Source: Norana najaformis
Taxonomy: Eukaryota > Annelida > Clitellata > Crassiclitellata > Hormogastridae
Direction of reading: 5' to 3'
DNA length: 64,000 bases
Assembly: GCA_964023275.1 (NCBI GenBank)
Contig: OZ029919.1
Coordinates: forward strand, 34,325,865-34,389,864
In this document: piece after piece, positions 10,675 through 22,224 of the stretch
Numbering within the stretch: the stretch's first letter is position 1
How the letters are laid out: the number at the start of each line of letters is the position of its first letter
Program-made: the position numbers and the translations under genes
Notes under the pieces: model-generated
Told to the model about the DNA's origin: nothing
Database searches by the model: none
Seen by the model: the letters and a program-made list of their open reading frames with translations, nothing else

Positions 10675-10945
10675 GTAATTACGACAATTTATATAGCATT
10701 GTAAGTAGCAGGCTACTTCTAGGGTGCTTTATAAAGTACAAAAAAATAACAAAATTCAGCCCAAGTATAAAGTAAATAGAAGTTCAACTGTTTTTTAAAG
10801 AGGTTGACACTTTTTGACTCCTGAATGGACGCCGGAAGGCTGTTCCAGGCATGCGGACCAGCGACCCAAAAGGCCCGATCACCCTTTCTAGTCTTAGTTG
10901 CCGGTACAAATACATTTCCGTGTGTGAGCATTAAGTTCAATACAG
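10675..10945 (-). mobile_element. LINE 3' end (ORF2 C-terminus plus tail)
   Basis: The minus-strand frame contains RKGDRAFWVAGPHAWNSLP followed by ASIQESKSVNLFKKQLNFYL. This 'R.F..A.P..WN.LP..I....S...FK..L' pattern is the standard C-terminus of CR1/L2-group and related non-LTR ORF2 proteins. It is followed by a GCACCCTAGAAGTAGC region and a TTATATAAATTGTCGTAATTAC tail. 5'-truncated. Confidence 0.75.
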
Positions 10946-11127
10946 AATTATAGAAAAATAATGGGAATGGAAATACTCAAAGTGTTGTACAATTCGAATA
11001 CCTGCTTTGAACATAAAATGAGACAGCAAGTTCGAGAAGAGTCTTTTCAGAGGAACTTCATCAATGTCCACATACATCCCCGTATAAATTATTATTTCTG
11101 CATTATTAAGTGTCCCTATCCAATGAC

Positions 11128-11295
11128 TAACCATCAATCGATGGTGCTGAGCAGTTGTGAGTGATAGACTTGCTCAAGGTCCCTGCACGGTGAGGGGAGA
11201 GTCGAACCCATACTCTCTGCGTTACAAGCTGGGGGCTCTAACCAGGTAGTTACCGTGCCCCAAAAACACACATGAATTATTATTATTATTATTGC
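11128..11295 (-). repeat. tRNA-Thr-like SINE (family T)
   Basis: On the minus strand: GGGGCACGGTAACTACCTGG then TTAGAGCCCCCAGCTTGTAA and CGCAGAGAGTATGGGTTCGA. A box, anticodon region (TTGTAACGCAGAG, matching tRNA-Thr-UGU) and B box are all recognisable. The body continues with GGACCTTGAGCAAGTC, similar to the CORE segment (ACCTTGGGCAAGTCACTT) of MIR-type CORE-SINEs. An ATT repeat abuts the head on its high-coordinate side. Confidence 0.7.
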
Positions 11296-11334
11296 ATTTA
11301 TTACGCATGCAAGGTCAGTGAATCTAAATCTGAA

Positions 11335-11465
11335 GCACAAAGCAACTGTGAGTGAAGAACTTGTCCAAGGTCCCTACACAGTAACCGTTTAAGGGAAGGC
11401 TCAAACCTGCACTCACCACATTACAAGCAAAGCGCTCTATCCAGTTGGCTACCGTGCACCCACAT
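11335..11465 (-). repeat. tRNA-Thr-like SINE (family T), second copy
   Basis: The minus strand reads GGGTGCACGGTAGCCAACTG then GATAGAGCGCTTTGCTTGTA and a degraded B box (GCAGGTTTGAGCC). The CORE-like block ACCTTGGACAAGTTCTTCAC is retained. It is more diverged than its neighbour and in the same orientation. Confidence 0.65.
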
Positions 11466-11554
11466 CTCAAATATATTCTGCCCAGACGCAGATTTGTACA
11501 TCAACCTCTGGGCTGAGAGTCCAGCATGCCAACCAATAGTACCTGTCACACAAG

Positions 11555-12035
11555 GTACTTACATATATCCAGTGGAATATTGTCCCAAGAGGAAATAGTA
11601 CATATATTTCCAGTGGCAGATTATTCCAAGAGGAAGTAGTACATGTATTTCCAGTGGAAGATTATTCCAAGAGGAAGTAGTACATATATTTCCAGTAGAA
11701 GATTATTCCAAGAGGAAGTAGTACATATATTTCCAGTGGAAGATTATTCCAAGATGAAGTGGTACATATATTTCCAGTGGAAGATTATTCCCAGAGGAAG
11801 TAGTACATATATTTCCAGTAGAAGATTAATCCAAGAGGAAGTAGTACATATATTTCCAGTGGAAGATTATTCCCAGAGGAAGTAGTACATATATTTCCAG
11901 TAGAAGATTAATCCAAGAGGAAGTAGTACATATATTTCCAGTGGAAGATTAATCCAAGAGGAAGTAGTACATATATTTCCAGTAGAAGATTATTTCAAGA
12001 GGAAGTAGTACATATATTTCCAGTAGAAGATTATT
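11555..12035. repeat. Minisatellite, 41-bp unit, about 11 copies
   Basis: The unit contains AAGAGGAAGTAGTACATATA followed by TTTCCAGTGGAAGATTATTCC. Variant positions (GTGG/GTAG, TATTCC/TAATCC, CCAAG/CCCAG) recur in alternating copies, which suggests multi-unit duplication steps. Confidence 0.92.
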
Positions 12036-12589
12036 CCAAGAGAAAGGCAGATGCAGGAGGAAATCCTCTTCACCTAACACACGTTCGTTTCAAAGGATAA
12101 TTACCTCAGACAGAGCGAAATTTATTACTGAAAGGATTGCTGGATCAGTTTCACCTCTGAGATGTCAGTCTCCATCAAAGCCAGTTGTCAGTTGCCATGG
12201 AGATACACCTATGCAACGGCAACAATTTGCAGCGATGGACAAATCTGGTTAGCAACAGATAAATCTGGTGGTTTCTTGTAATCAAGAGAAACAGAATATG
12301 GGGGAAAATTCAGGCACTGGATTCTGCAGTAAGATACGGTCTGTAATACACACGAACTGTGCTTCCAAGGATTCCTTGGATTTCGTTTCTTCCATCTAAT
12401 CCAGCTGTTGGAAAACACGCACGAATTGATGCAAATTCTTGGAAGAAATTGTCGGATGAAAAATAGGGGTAGTCTGCGGATTTTCCTCTGCGATTTGTTT
12501 CTTACAGTGCAACAAAACCCATCGCACACTGAATAGATAGATACACAAGAGGACTATTCATCTCCAGAACCATCTTGTCCAACGTTGAT
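12036..12589. other. Unassigned
   Basis: No repeat or exon recognised. A 106-codon minus-strand frame (12209-12529) has no domain and no obvious splice context. Confidence 0.45.
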
Positions 12590-13020
12590 TTTCTAGCGGA
12601 CAATTCACCCAATTTCCATGATCTTTCAATCTGCTTTCTAGTCACATGTGTGTATATATACATATATATATATATAATGTATATATATATATAACAGAAT
12701 ATATTTGTAAGTGTATATACATATATTTGTATGAACCCTATGTCTGTGTGTATACATATACATGTATTATAGCCATCCTCTAGTGGACAATTTGCCCAAT
12801 TTCCACGATCATTCAATCTGCTTTCTAGTCACATGCATATATATGTTTGTATGTAATATATATATATATATATATATATAAGAGAATATATTTATAAGTA
12901 TACATACATATGTATGTAAGTATATGTATATATATATAACAGAATATATTTGTAAGTGCATATATATATACCATTATATATTTGTATCTGTATTTGTATG
13001 AGCCTGATGTGTTAATACAT
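12590..13020. repeat. Diverged tandem duplication with AT microsatellites
   Basis: The block GGACAATT(C/T)(A/G)CCCAATTTCC then TTCAATCTGCTTTCTAGTCA occurs at about 12598 and again at about 12786, each followed by (TA)n and AGAATATATTTRTAAGT. A third partial unit follows at about 12935. The period is about 188 bp. Confidence 0.75.
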
Positions 13021-14338
13021 ATACATAAACAATAGTGGATACCTGTGTATATATAAATATACAGTTACATATAAAGTAAATGTAAATTACAGATTTATAT
13101 AATGCCCTGTGCAAGACAAATTCATCAGAGTATTATACATTATGTGCATACATGTAATGGGTATATATGCAGGCAGGCAGACAGACAGACAGGAAGGCAG
13201 ACAGACAGACAGACAGGAAGGCAGGCAGACAGACAAGAAGGCAGGCAAAATGTCTGACCACTTTTGTCATCTTTATTCATTAGCAAACTGTAACATTCTG
13301 TCTAGTTACAAACAGTTAAATGGTAAAGTAATGTAAACTAGACTGTTTACAAGCCCCATATATATAGTCCATAGAAAAGCAACTTTGAGGCAATCGGAAG
13401 TCTTTTCAAAGCCAGAATTTACAATCATGTAAAACATATGTGGCATTTGAAAAATTAAAAGACAAATCTGACAATGAAAAGAGTTAATAAATAAAAACAA
13501 ACTTTCAGACAAACTGTGACGACAAAAATGACATCCAAAAATAGTTTTAAAAGACAATAATAAAATTTACAATCCTTGCATCGTAACATAACACAACCAA
13601 AATGACAAAATGACATAGTGCCTACTTAGACTTATCCTCGTGCCATTGCAGAACTGAAAGCGGGGTTCCAGGCTTCTTACGGAAAGCTTGCCTCCTACAT
13701 AAGACGCATTCAGCAAAGCTAAATTCTGCGCTATATAAATATTCAGAAACATACAATTTCCATTTTATTTTAAGGGTGACAACTGTACAACAGAGGAACG
13801 GAAATGAAAGCTGCTTTCTCACCTGCTCGTTTTGTAGACTAAAGCTAAACGTGTATCATTAGCTTACATATCGTCAGTGGGGCAACATGCAGTGTTCTCA
13901 GATTCATGCACAAACTGTAGGTACTATCAACTCTAAATCGAGACTCTAACATCCTAACTGCGAGAAGCCGCGTGAAATGGTCCGTGCTGAGGTTCACTGC
14001 AAAGCCAATGACTACGTCACCACCTGGAAGTATCTAGTATGAGCTAAAGCTACTAACGGCTCTGATTTACAAGTCAGATTTATCACACAACGACGTAACG
14101 AAGCATATTAATCACCTTTCCGCATTGCTTAATTACGAAGCCCTCAAACGCTACGGCAATCTGCAGCACTTAACTCGAACAGCTGACGGTTAGCTCGGCC
14201 AATGCAAGCTGAGAAGCAGTTATCTTTCAAATCATCGGCAAGAATAAATTATCGATTAGGTCCAAAATCTGCTACTCAAGGACCTGTTTTGCAAATAAGA
14301 CTAGTGCAAAGTTCCAATTAATAAAGCGCCCTACTTAC
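13021..14338. other. Unassigned, with (ACAG)/(AGGC) microsatellite
   Basis: An ACAG/GGCAG tetranucleotide tract lies at 13168-13252. The segment at about 13395-13455 is the reverse complement of 4226-4280 (both carry GCCACATATG and AATTCTGGCTTT), so it is a copy of another low-copy interspersed repeat. A possible 16-bp exon at 13823-13838 is discussed with the candidate exon at 14339. Confidence 0.5.
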
Positions 14339-14382
14339 ATTTCGTAAATGGTAGGCCGCAGTTCACGGACGCTCACAGCCAT
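14339..14382 (-). CDS. Candidate first coding exon of an unidentified minus-strand gene
   Basis: The minus strand has ATG in good context (ATCAACATGG) and encodes MAVSVRELRPTIYE, then a strong donor AT|GTAAGTAG, leaving two bases of the next codon. An in-frame TAG lies upstream with no earlier ATG. Codon use looks real and the 14 residues are not low-complexity. I do not recognise the protein. To the left, ..TTTAG|16 nt|GTGAGA (13823-13838) would join in phase and add ILQNEQ, but its acceptor is weak. No further exon was found, so this could be a chance signal. Confidence 0.3.
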
Positions 14383-14899
14383 GTTGATATCTAGAAATGA
14401 CCAATCCTTATCGTGACGATGGAGGTCACACGACAAGAATATCCAAACGAAGAACTGCGCCTAAGCATACACAGCGCGCTTAGCAAATAAATCGACGAAA
14501 CGACGCATCTTTTTCTTTCGCAACGGATTCACTATTTGTCCCAAACTACTCTGAAGGTCACACATTATTATGAAATTTTTCTCCCTTTTTCTCACCGTCG
14601 TTAACCCTAAATCACAGATAATTCTTTATTTGTAGAGTCTACACGTTACAATGGTGTTTTAACGACATCTAGAGACCAGTTGCCAGAATGCTGAATCACC
14701 GTACACAGTGACACAAAAGTAAAAATACTCTTGTTTTATATTTTGAAAGAATAGGAGCAAGTTGCAAATTTAAGATGGATTTTAATTTGGCATCGTGCTA
14801 AAATGATTTTTGAAAAAGCTTGCAAACACTGAAAATGAAAGCGCGAAGTTAACTTCGTCAAATTTCTCTATTTAGTCCTTTTTCACCCATCGTTATCTT
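14383..14899. other. Unassigned, possible promoter side of the candidate exon
   Basis: Mostly unique sequence. If the exon at 14339-14382 is real, its 5' UTR and promoter should lie here. No TATA box or CpG cluster is obvious. Confidence 0.35.
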
Positions 14900-15075
14900 T
14901 CTCAAGCCCTTTTATCTTTCACTCCTCACACTTTGCGTTTAAAACTAAACTCACACATTTTGAAGAAATCTTTTTTACCGTAATTCATTCTGTTCGTCGC
15001 CTTCTCATTTCTCTCAATCTAAACATAACCCATCTTAACAGCTCATCAGTGTCCTAACTCTGGTCTTCTGGTAAC
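14900..15075 (+). mobile_element. Decayed LINE 3' region
   Basis: Contains CACACATTTTGAAGAAATCTT, CTTCTCATTTCTCTCAATCT, AACATAACCCATCTTAACAG and CTGGTCTTCTGG, the same blocks as at 39120-39430 and 41925-42200. Those copies end in the LINE-B 3' tail. This copy has lost the tail. Confidence 0.5.
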
Positions 15076-16473
15076 AGAATATGCTGGATACTGACCTGGG
15101 AAATTTTGGTGATTTACAATTATATTGCATTTGCAATTTTACACTCATTCAATTATTATCTTACTTTCATTGACTCGTAATTATTGCGCGTGTGGTGCCC
15201 CATATGTTTATTTAAAGAATTTTCGGGCGCTTCGTGCTTAAAGTATTTGTGTAAAAAGTTGAAATTTACTAAAGTTATTTAAATATCCAAAGTTATATTT
15301 AATCATAATTCATCGCATATTTAAGGTTGAACATCGATTTCTACTGATTTATGGTCAGAATTTTAACTGATTTACATATCACATTACTATAACTATAATT
15401 GCAATGTTTTATACGTGAAGTCTGAACGATTTGGCCCATCACTAACTGGGTTAAGTTTCAACTCGCGTTAATGTTGCATAGTACTAGCTGCTAATACGAT
15501 ACTAAAAGATGCAATTTTTGTATTTCATTTAGCCGACAATATCTAGTATAGTCATTGCAATAGTTCGCGGATTTTTGAGTTAATCGCTAGATGGCAGAGG
15601 CGTTCAATCAAACCACATCTGTAAATCACTAAATGCCAGGATTGTTTCCTAATTGTTCTTCAGTAGGTGCGCAAACGTTTGAGATTCGGAGGCCAGCTAA
15701 GGCATTTCAAGAATAGAGCACAGGGGAATTTAATGAACTGAATCTGTGCATCGAACAACCTAATAGAATGCTGTGCACAGTATCGGAATCAATCCAAATA
15801 TAAAACCATTGTTTGATCACACACTGAAACCCAGTAATAAAACTGGCAAGTACTGCCTCCTGGAGTTTACTGGTTGATTTTTGTAGTCATTATGAATGGG
15901 CAAGAGTTACAGTTGGTACACATGAACAACACCTTCAAGAGCAACTTAAAATGGGAATTAGATTACATTAATAAAATTCACTGAAAGACTAACCAGTTCT
16001 CGAATGGACTCATAAGAGGCTGAAAAATGGAGAATTAGAAGGAATTTTCTTTTACCATAGGAACTGAACCTGAAAATGAGACCTATAATGTAACCTGAAA
16101 GTGATATTTATGAATAATATCAGAAATTGATACCTATAAATGATATCTGAAAAAGTTATTTATGAATGATTCCTGCAAATGGTACCAATAAATATAAACA
16201 CACTTTGTCATTTTTGGATCATTCTCAAGAAACATTCTTCACTTTTGATTGTCTATCTCATTGTATATTTATTATCTTGTTTGAATCTCTAATCATTAAT
16301 ATTTACCTTCCACGATTGCGTTCCACTGATCTCTGGAACGTGGAATTCCCAATTATTGTTCCCTGTTTGCTTGTCCAGTTATTTATTCATCCCTTCGGGA
16401 TAAGTCGATCAAAAACAGAGACAGCAATTTTTATGTCAGGTTTTTCTGTATCAGTATAGGTATCAAGATATTT
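15076..16473. other. AT-rich, no gene seen
   Basis: Includes a degenerate short tandem region around 16070-16190 (TGATATYTATGAATAATATC-like units). A 97-codon frame at 16166-16459 has no domain. The rest is unassigned. Confidence 0.5.
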
Positions 16474-16560
16474 GTAAATGTAAATGTAAATGTACATGTT
16501 TTCTATGGCAACCGCATAGCTTCCACCCTTCTCATTTTTAGTTTTCATGTTTTTACCATT
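16474..16560 (-). repeat. SINE family A, tail-proximal fragment
   Basis: (GTAAAT)n tail followed by GTACATGTTTTCTATGGCAA and CCGCATAGCTTCCACCC. The head is missing. Confidence 0.65.
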
Positions 16561-16699
16561 CGGACAAGAATCAAGACAATGCCTGAGAAAGAAGAGTGTG
16601 GCTACGTAACAGGACGACCTGAAGCCATGTTTTTTGAGGGTACAGCAATCTTGGATAGAATTTTCGACGTGATTAATATTGAAAACTGTAGTTATTCCT

Positions 16700-16875
16700 G
16701 CAAGAATAGATGTTCTTAATCGTAAGCCCTAGATTTCTACAGCGTCCAATGAAAGCTAAGTCGCAGGAACGAGCTTGTTCACAGGCGCTCAGTCAAAGCA
16801 AATCGATAGGATGGAAGGGTTCGGTTCCAGGTCAAGATCCAAGAGTGAGGCAGACAGTGTATGGGATAATAATGT
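16700..16875 (-). mobile_element. LINE-B 3' end copy
   Basis: The plus strand reads AATCGTAAGCCCTAGATTTC, TACAGCGTCCAATGAAAGCT, AAGTCGCAGGAACGAGCTTG and CAGTCAAAGCAAATCGATAG. On the minus strand this is a 3' end, GGCGCTGTAGAAATCTCGAG then (TTACGA)n. Longer copies (37017-37420) include an ORF2 C-terminus, so the family is a LINE, not a SINE. Confidence 0.65.
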
Positions 16876-18351
16876 CTGCCAAACCCGATCGTTGTGAGTG
16901 CAATGCCCAGACAATATTGCTTCTTATCGACTACATTAACTTTTTATGGAGATTTTATATGGTGTGCCGTTTTCCCGATGAGGCTGCGGCAGTCTTTGCC
17001 TGCAGAAACGTCTTCTGTTGACTGTTCCCATCTTCCGGCGTAGTCTGGTGCCCTGCGCTGCTGGCGCGGCCAGTTATCGTTGGCCGTTGCTGGGTTTCAT
17101 GCATATTGCATGGAGGCGACCATCGTGGCTTTCGGCAACGCCCCGTGCACGCAATTCCATTTCACCGCAGCCTGCCATAATAGGCAGCGAAGCCCGTTGC
17201 GCAGAGACAACAAACAGATTGAATAGCAGTCTGGAACTGTGCAGAGAATTCAATAAAACCGTACACGCTTCTTCGAGTCTTCTCGTAAGCAGGATTCGTC
17301 GTGCGCACACAATTCTGTCTTTTCTGTGTGAGCAATTCAAACGCAGTTTCATGATCAGTGTTTGTTGCACGGCCGAGACGCGATATCCTTCAGGAAGTGT
17401 TTACGATCCAGCGTTTACCGACGGGAGTCCGGTAACGACAGAGCGTTGCATCGCAATGTGGGACGGAAGCAGCTGGTAGTGTCGCGGTCATCGGCGGAAT
17501 GCTATTGACGCGGCTGGCCCTCGTCCTGTCTCGCGAGCTGTCTGGGTCAGCTGCCATTTTGCAGGCAACGTCGCTGGACTCGATGCCAGCGCTGCTTCTG
17601 ACGTCCACTTCATCGCAATTGCTTCGTATTCCTGGGCCAAAAGGTCCAGTGTACATCAGGGCAGCATGTAGCATTCGTGCTGGCTCGTGTTGTGACAGCA
17701 AAAGTGGCTCTTCCCGGTTTTATTACTGAGAATTGACAGGCTTGACTGTACCAAGAAGACTAGAAAAACTGTTCCGTGCGAAAAGTACAGGGCCTTCTAC
17801 TTGTTCGGTTTCAAGGGAAAATTGCTGTTTACTGCATAGTCGTGAAATAACTTGAATGTTGCATGACGAGACAGATAAAACTGATTGTTTCTGAATAAGA
17901 ATAGCCACGTTGATCGACAGGAAACTGTGAGAGAAGTGACTCGTTTGGGAGGAAACATACTTGCTCCCTCGAGTCTCATTGCATACTGCTAGCGTTTCAA
18001 GTTTCTTGATACAGAAAGCGTTAGTTGGTTTGGATGGTAGACTCCAAGACGTGACATCTTTTGCAGTGTTTAACAAGTAAGATGAATGTACTTCCTATCA
18101 TTATTTGCTGAGCTGCTTTTGTGTTTTATAATATTTTTTCAATCTCTGATTGATGCAGGCCTTTTTGCTGCACTGTGACGTAATGGGGAACGGTGTACAT
18201 CAATCTGCTGGGTGGATTCATGAAAGAGGGCATTGACACTACTTCTGGTCTGTGCTGTGGCAGGTAAAGAGTAATAGTAATAATAACATTTGTTCAGTGA
18301 TATCTTGGCATTTGTTATGCCCTGGCCAGGTTTTACAGTCTCTTAGAAGTT
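16876..18351. other. Unassigned, GC-richer block
   Basis: 17018-17730 is richer in CpG than its surroundings and holds overlapping open frames on both strands (153 codons plus, 103 codons minus). Neither shows a domain, repeated motif or clear splice borders. Could contain an unrecognised exon; I cannot support one. Confidence 0.4.
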
Positions 18352-21218
18352 TAGTTCTGAACCATTTGTAGTCTAGTTCCAGACCATATGTAGTTTAGTT
18401 CTGAACCATTTGTAGTCTAGTTCCAGACCATATGTAGTTTAGTTCTGAACCATTTGTAGTCTAGTTCCAGACCATATGTAGTTTAGTTCTGAACCATTTG
18501 TAGTCTAGTTCTGAACCATTTGTAGTCTAGTTCCAGACCATATGTAGTTAAGTTCTGAACCATTTGTAGTCTAGTTCCAGACCATATGTAGTTTAGTTCT
18601 GAACCATTTGTAGTCTAGTTCCAGACCATATGTAGTTAAGTTCTGAACCATTTGTAGTCTAGTTCCAGACCATATGTAGTTTAGTTCTGAACCATTTGTA
18701 GTCTAGTTCCAGACCATATGTAGTTTAGTTCTGAACCATTTGTAGTCTAGTTCCAGACCATATGTAGTTTAGTTCTGAACCATTTGTAGTCTAGTTCTGA
18801 ACCATTTGTAGTCTAGTTCCAGACCATATGTAGTTAAGTTCTGAACCATTTGTAGTCTAGTTCCAGACCATATGTAGTTAAGTTCTGAACCATTTGTAGT
18901 CTAGTTCCAGACCATATGTAGTTTAGTTCTGAACCATTTGTAGTCTAGTTCCAGACCATATGTAGTTAAGTTCTGAACCATTTGTAGTCTAGTTCCAGAC
19001 CATATGTAGTTTAGTTCTGAACCATTTGTAGTCTAGTTCCAGACCATATGTAGTTTAGTTCTGAACCATTTGTAGTCTAGTTCCAGACCATATGTAGTTT
19101 AGTTCTGAACCATTTGTAGTCTAGTTCCAGACCATATGTAGTTTAGTTCTGAACCATTTGTAGTCTAGTTCCAGACCATATGTAGTTTAGTTCTGAACCA
19201 TTTGTAGTCTAGTTCCAGACCATATGTAGTTTAGGTCTGAACCATTTGTAGTCTAGTTCCAGACCATATGTAGTTTAGGTCTGAACCATTTGTAGTCTAG
19301 TTCCAGACCATATGTAGTTTAGGTCTGAACCATTTGTAGTCTAGTTCCAGACCATATGTAGTTTAGGTCTAAACCATTTGTAGTCTAGTTCCAGACCATA
19401 TGTAGTTTAGTTCTGAACCATTTGTAGTCTAGTTCCAGACCATATGTAGTTTAGTTCTGAACCATTTGTAGTCTAGTTCCAGACCATATGTAGTTTAGTT
19501 CTGAACCATTTGTAGTCTAGTTCCAGACCATATGTAGTTTAGGTCTGAACCATTTGTAGTCTAGTTCCAGACCATATGTAGTTTAGGTCTGAACCATTTG
19601 TAGTCTAGTTCCAGACCATATGTAGTTTAGGTCTGAACCATTTGTAGTCTAGTTCCAGACCATATGTAGTTTAGGTCTGAACCATTTGTAGTCTAGTTCC
19701 AGACCATATGTAGTTTAGGTCTGAACCATTTGTAGTCTAGTTCCAGACCATATGTAGTTTAGTTCTGAACCATTTGTAGTCTAGTTCCAGACCATATGTA
19801 GTTTAGTTCTGAACCATTTGTAGTCTAGTTCCAGACCATATGTAGTTTAGTTCTGAACCATTTGTAGTCTAGTTCCAGACCATATGTAGTTTAGTTCTGA
19901 ACCATTTGTAGTCTAGTTCCAGACCATATGTAGTTTAGTTCTGAACCATTTGTAGTCTAGTTCCAGACCATATGTAGTTTAGTTCTGAACCATTTGTAGT
20001 CTAGTTCCAGACCATATGTAGTTTAGTTCTGAACCATTTGTAGTCTAGTTCCAGACCATATGTAGTTTAGGTCTGAACCATTTGTAGTCTAGTTCCAGAC
20101 CATATGTAGTTTAGGTCTGAACCATTTGTAGTCTAGTTCCAGACCATATGTAGTTAAGTTCTGAACCATTTGTAGTCTAGTTCCAGACCATATGTAGTTT
20201 AGTTCTGAACCATTTGTAGTCTAGTTCCAGACCATATGTAGTTAAGTTCTGAACCATTTGTAGTCTAGTTCCAGACCATATGTAGTTTAGTTCTGAACCA
20301 TTTGTAGTCTAGTTCCAGACCATATGTAGTTTAGTTCTGAACCATTTGTAGTCTAGTTCCAGACCATATGTAGTTTAGTTCTGAACCATTTGTAGTCTAG
20401 TTCTGAACCATTTGTAGTCTAGTTCCAGACCATATGTAGTTAAGTTCTGAACCATTTGTAGTCTAGTTCCAGACCATATGTAGTTAAGTTCTGAACCATT
20501 TGTAGTCTAGTTCCAGACCATATGTAGTTTAGGTCTGAACCATTTGTAGTCTAGTTCCAGACCATATGTAGTTTAGGTCTGAACCATTTGTAGTCTAGTT
20601 CCAGACCATATGTAGTTTAGGTCTGAACCATTTGTAGTCTAGTTCCAGACCATATGTAGTTTAGGTCTGAACCATTTGTAGTCTAGTTCCAGACCATATG
20701 TAGTTTAGTTCTGAACCATTTGTAGTCTAGTTCCAGACCATATGTAGTTTAGTTCTGAACCATTTGTAGTCTAGTTCCAGACCATATGTAGTTTAGTTCT
20801 GAACCATTTGTAGTCTAGTTCCAGACCATATGTAGTTTAGTTCTGAACCATTTGTAGTCTAGTTCCAGACCATATGTAGTTTAGTTCTGAACCATTTGTA
20901 GTCTAGTTCCAGACCATATGTAGTTTAGGTCTGAACCATTTGTAGTCTAGTTCCAGACCATATGTAGTTTAGTTCTGAACCATTTGTAGTCTAGTTCCAG
21001 ACCATATGTAGTTTAGGTCTGAACCATTTGTAGTCTAGTTCCAGACCATATGTAGTTTAGTTCTGAACCATTTGTAGTCTAGTTCCAGACCATATGTAGT
21101 TTAGGTCTGAACCATTTGTAGTCTAGTTCCAGACCATATGTAGTTTAGTTCTGAACCATTTGTAGTCTAGTTCCAGACCATATGTAGTTTAGGTCTGAAC
21201 CATTTGTAGTCTAGTTCC
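18352..21218. repeat. 2.9 kb satellite, 44-bp dimeric unit, about 65 copies
   Basis: Each unit is two related 22-bp halves: TAGTTCTGAACCATTTGTAG+TC and TAGTTCCAGACCATATGTAG+TT. Three places (about 18503, 18794 and 20398) have an extra first half, giving a 66-bp unit. The start of the first half comes in three versions (TTTAGTTCTG, TTAAGTTCTG, TTTAGGTCTG) arranged in runs. Sequence identity is very high throughout, which implies recent amplification or conversion. Stops occur in all frames. No protein or RNA gene is implied. Confidence 0.97.
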
Positions 21219-21533
21219 TTGGGTACTATCATGATTTGTAATTTAGTGAGCTTGTTGATTTCCTTCAATTTCCTACATTGCTAACATCTTCACTTTGCAA
21301 AGCTAATCTTTTCAATTTCCAAGCAAGTCAGCAAATTATGGGGTCGTTTTCAAGAGCAGGTGTCTCTAATTTTCAAATTAAGCGTCTTCAGTTTCCATTG
21401 CCATTGCCTTCACTTCCCGGTGGAAGTGTGTTCAATTTTGAAAGCAGTTGTCTCCAGGTTGCAAAGCAGGTATCTCCAATTACCAGAATTAACAGCTTCT
21501 TAAGCTAGGATAAATATCTGCAGTCTAGCAGTC

Positions 21534-21797
21534 TATACTTCGGGCATGTGCTACGAAAGAGTGGAGACTGCTTAAATAAAAAGATCATCCTAGGCACAAT
21601 TCCTGGATCCCGAGCTCAGGGAAGACCCAAGATGACATACTCGTATATCGATAACAACAAGTCGTGGACTGAATTATCGTTCGACCAGTTATTACAGGAG
21701 ACAAGGGACAGAAGCAGATGGCACAAAATTGTCCGTGGTGCAGCCAATCCTCGGCTGGAGGATGGTCGAAGACAAGACAAGACAAGACATGTCTAAT
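21534..21797 (+). mobile_element. LINE 3' end (family D) with (GACAA)n tail
   Basis: The frame gives YFGHVLRKSGDCL..., then GTIPGSRAQGRPKM, then WTELSFDQLLQETRDRSRWH and IVRGAANPRLEDGR. This matches the well-known ORF2 C-terminal region (FGHV.R - I..GTI.G.R..GRP - W......L....DR..WR..V..AA.P). It ends in GAAGACAAGACAAGACAAGA, a short-repeat 3' tail. 5'-truncated, otherwise open through the fragment. Confidence 0.8.
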
Positions 21798-22164
21798 GGC
21801 CGTTTTCTGACCAGGTGATTCGTTGGGCTCAAGGTGAAGGCTGTAAAAGAATCTCCAAAGGGGAAACTTGTTTACGGTTGTTGGTTGGTCTGTCGGGACA
21901 AATTATCCTGTTATGCAGTGATTTAACTGTTGCGGATGTTTGTCGATGCTGTTCAACCGGCTGCTTCCAGATTTGATCTCTGCGTTGGTTGATTGATGGG
22001 CGCCACGTTGTTTTTCCTGAAAGGGATTTTCGAATATGTAGGTCATTTTCATGAACACTAGTTCCACACGAAGACAAGCTGCTTAAAGAGTTTTACTTAT
22101 ATTGTAGTTGATTATTGTAAAGTAAAACATTGTGATATTGCTGTTGCTCAGTTTCTGAAATAAG
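21798..22164. other. Unassigned
   Basis: No gene or known repeat recognised. Confidence 0.45.
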
Positions 22165-22224
22165 TTCATGACAAGGGTGGATGACATGGGTGGATGACAA
22201 GGGTGGATGACATGGGTGGATGAC
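22165..22224. repeat. Short minisatellite GGGTGGATGACAA/ATGG
   Basis: Four to five copies of a 13-bp GGTGGATGACAAG/GGTGGATGACATG unit, directly before a SINE. Confidence 0.8.

Noticed and set aside
17018-17701. Overlapping open frames of 153 (plus) and 103 (minus) codons
   Set aside because: No domain, no splice borders and frames open on both strands in a GC-richer block; not enough to call an exon.
18352-21218. CRISPR-like regular repeat pattern
   Set aside because: There are no unique spacers; the intervening halves are themselves repeats. Eukaryotic context; it is a satellite.
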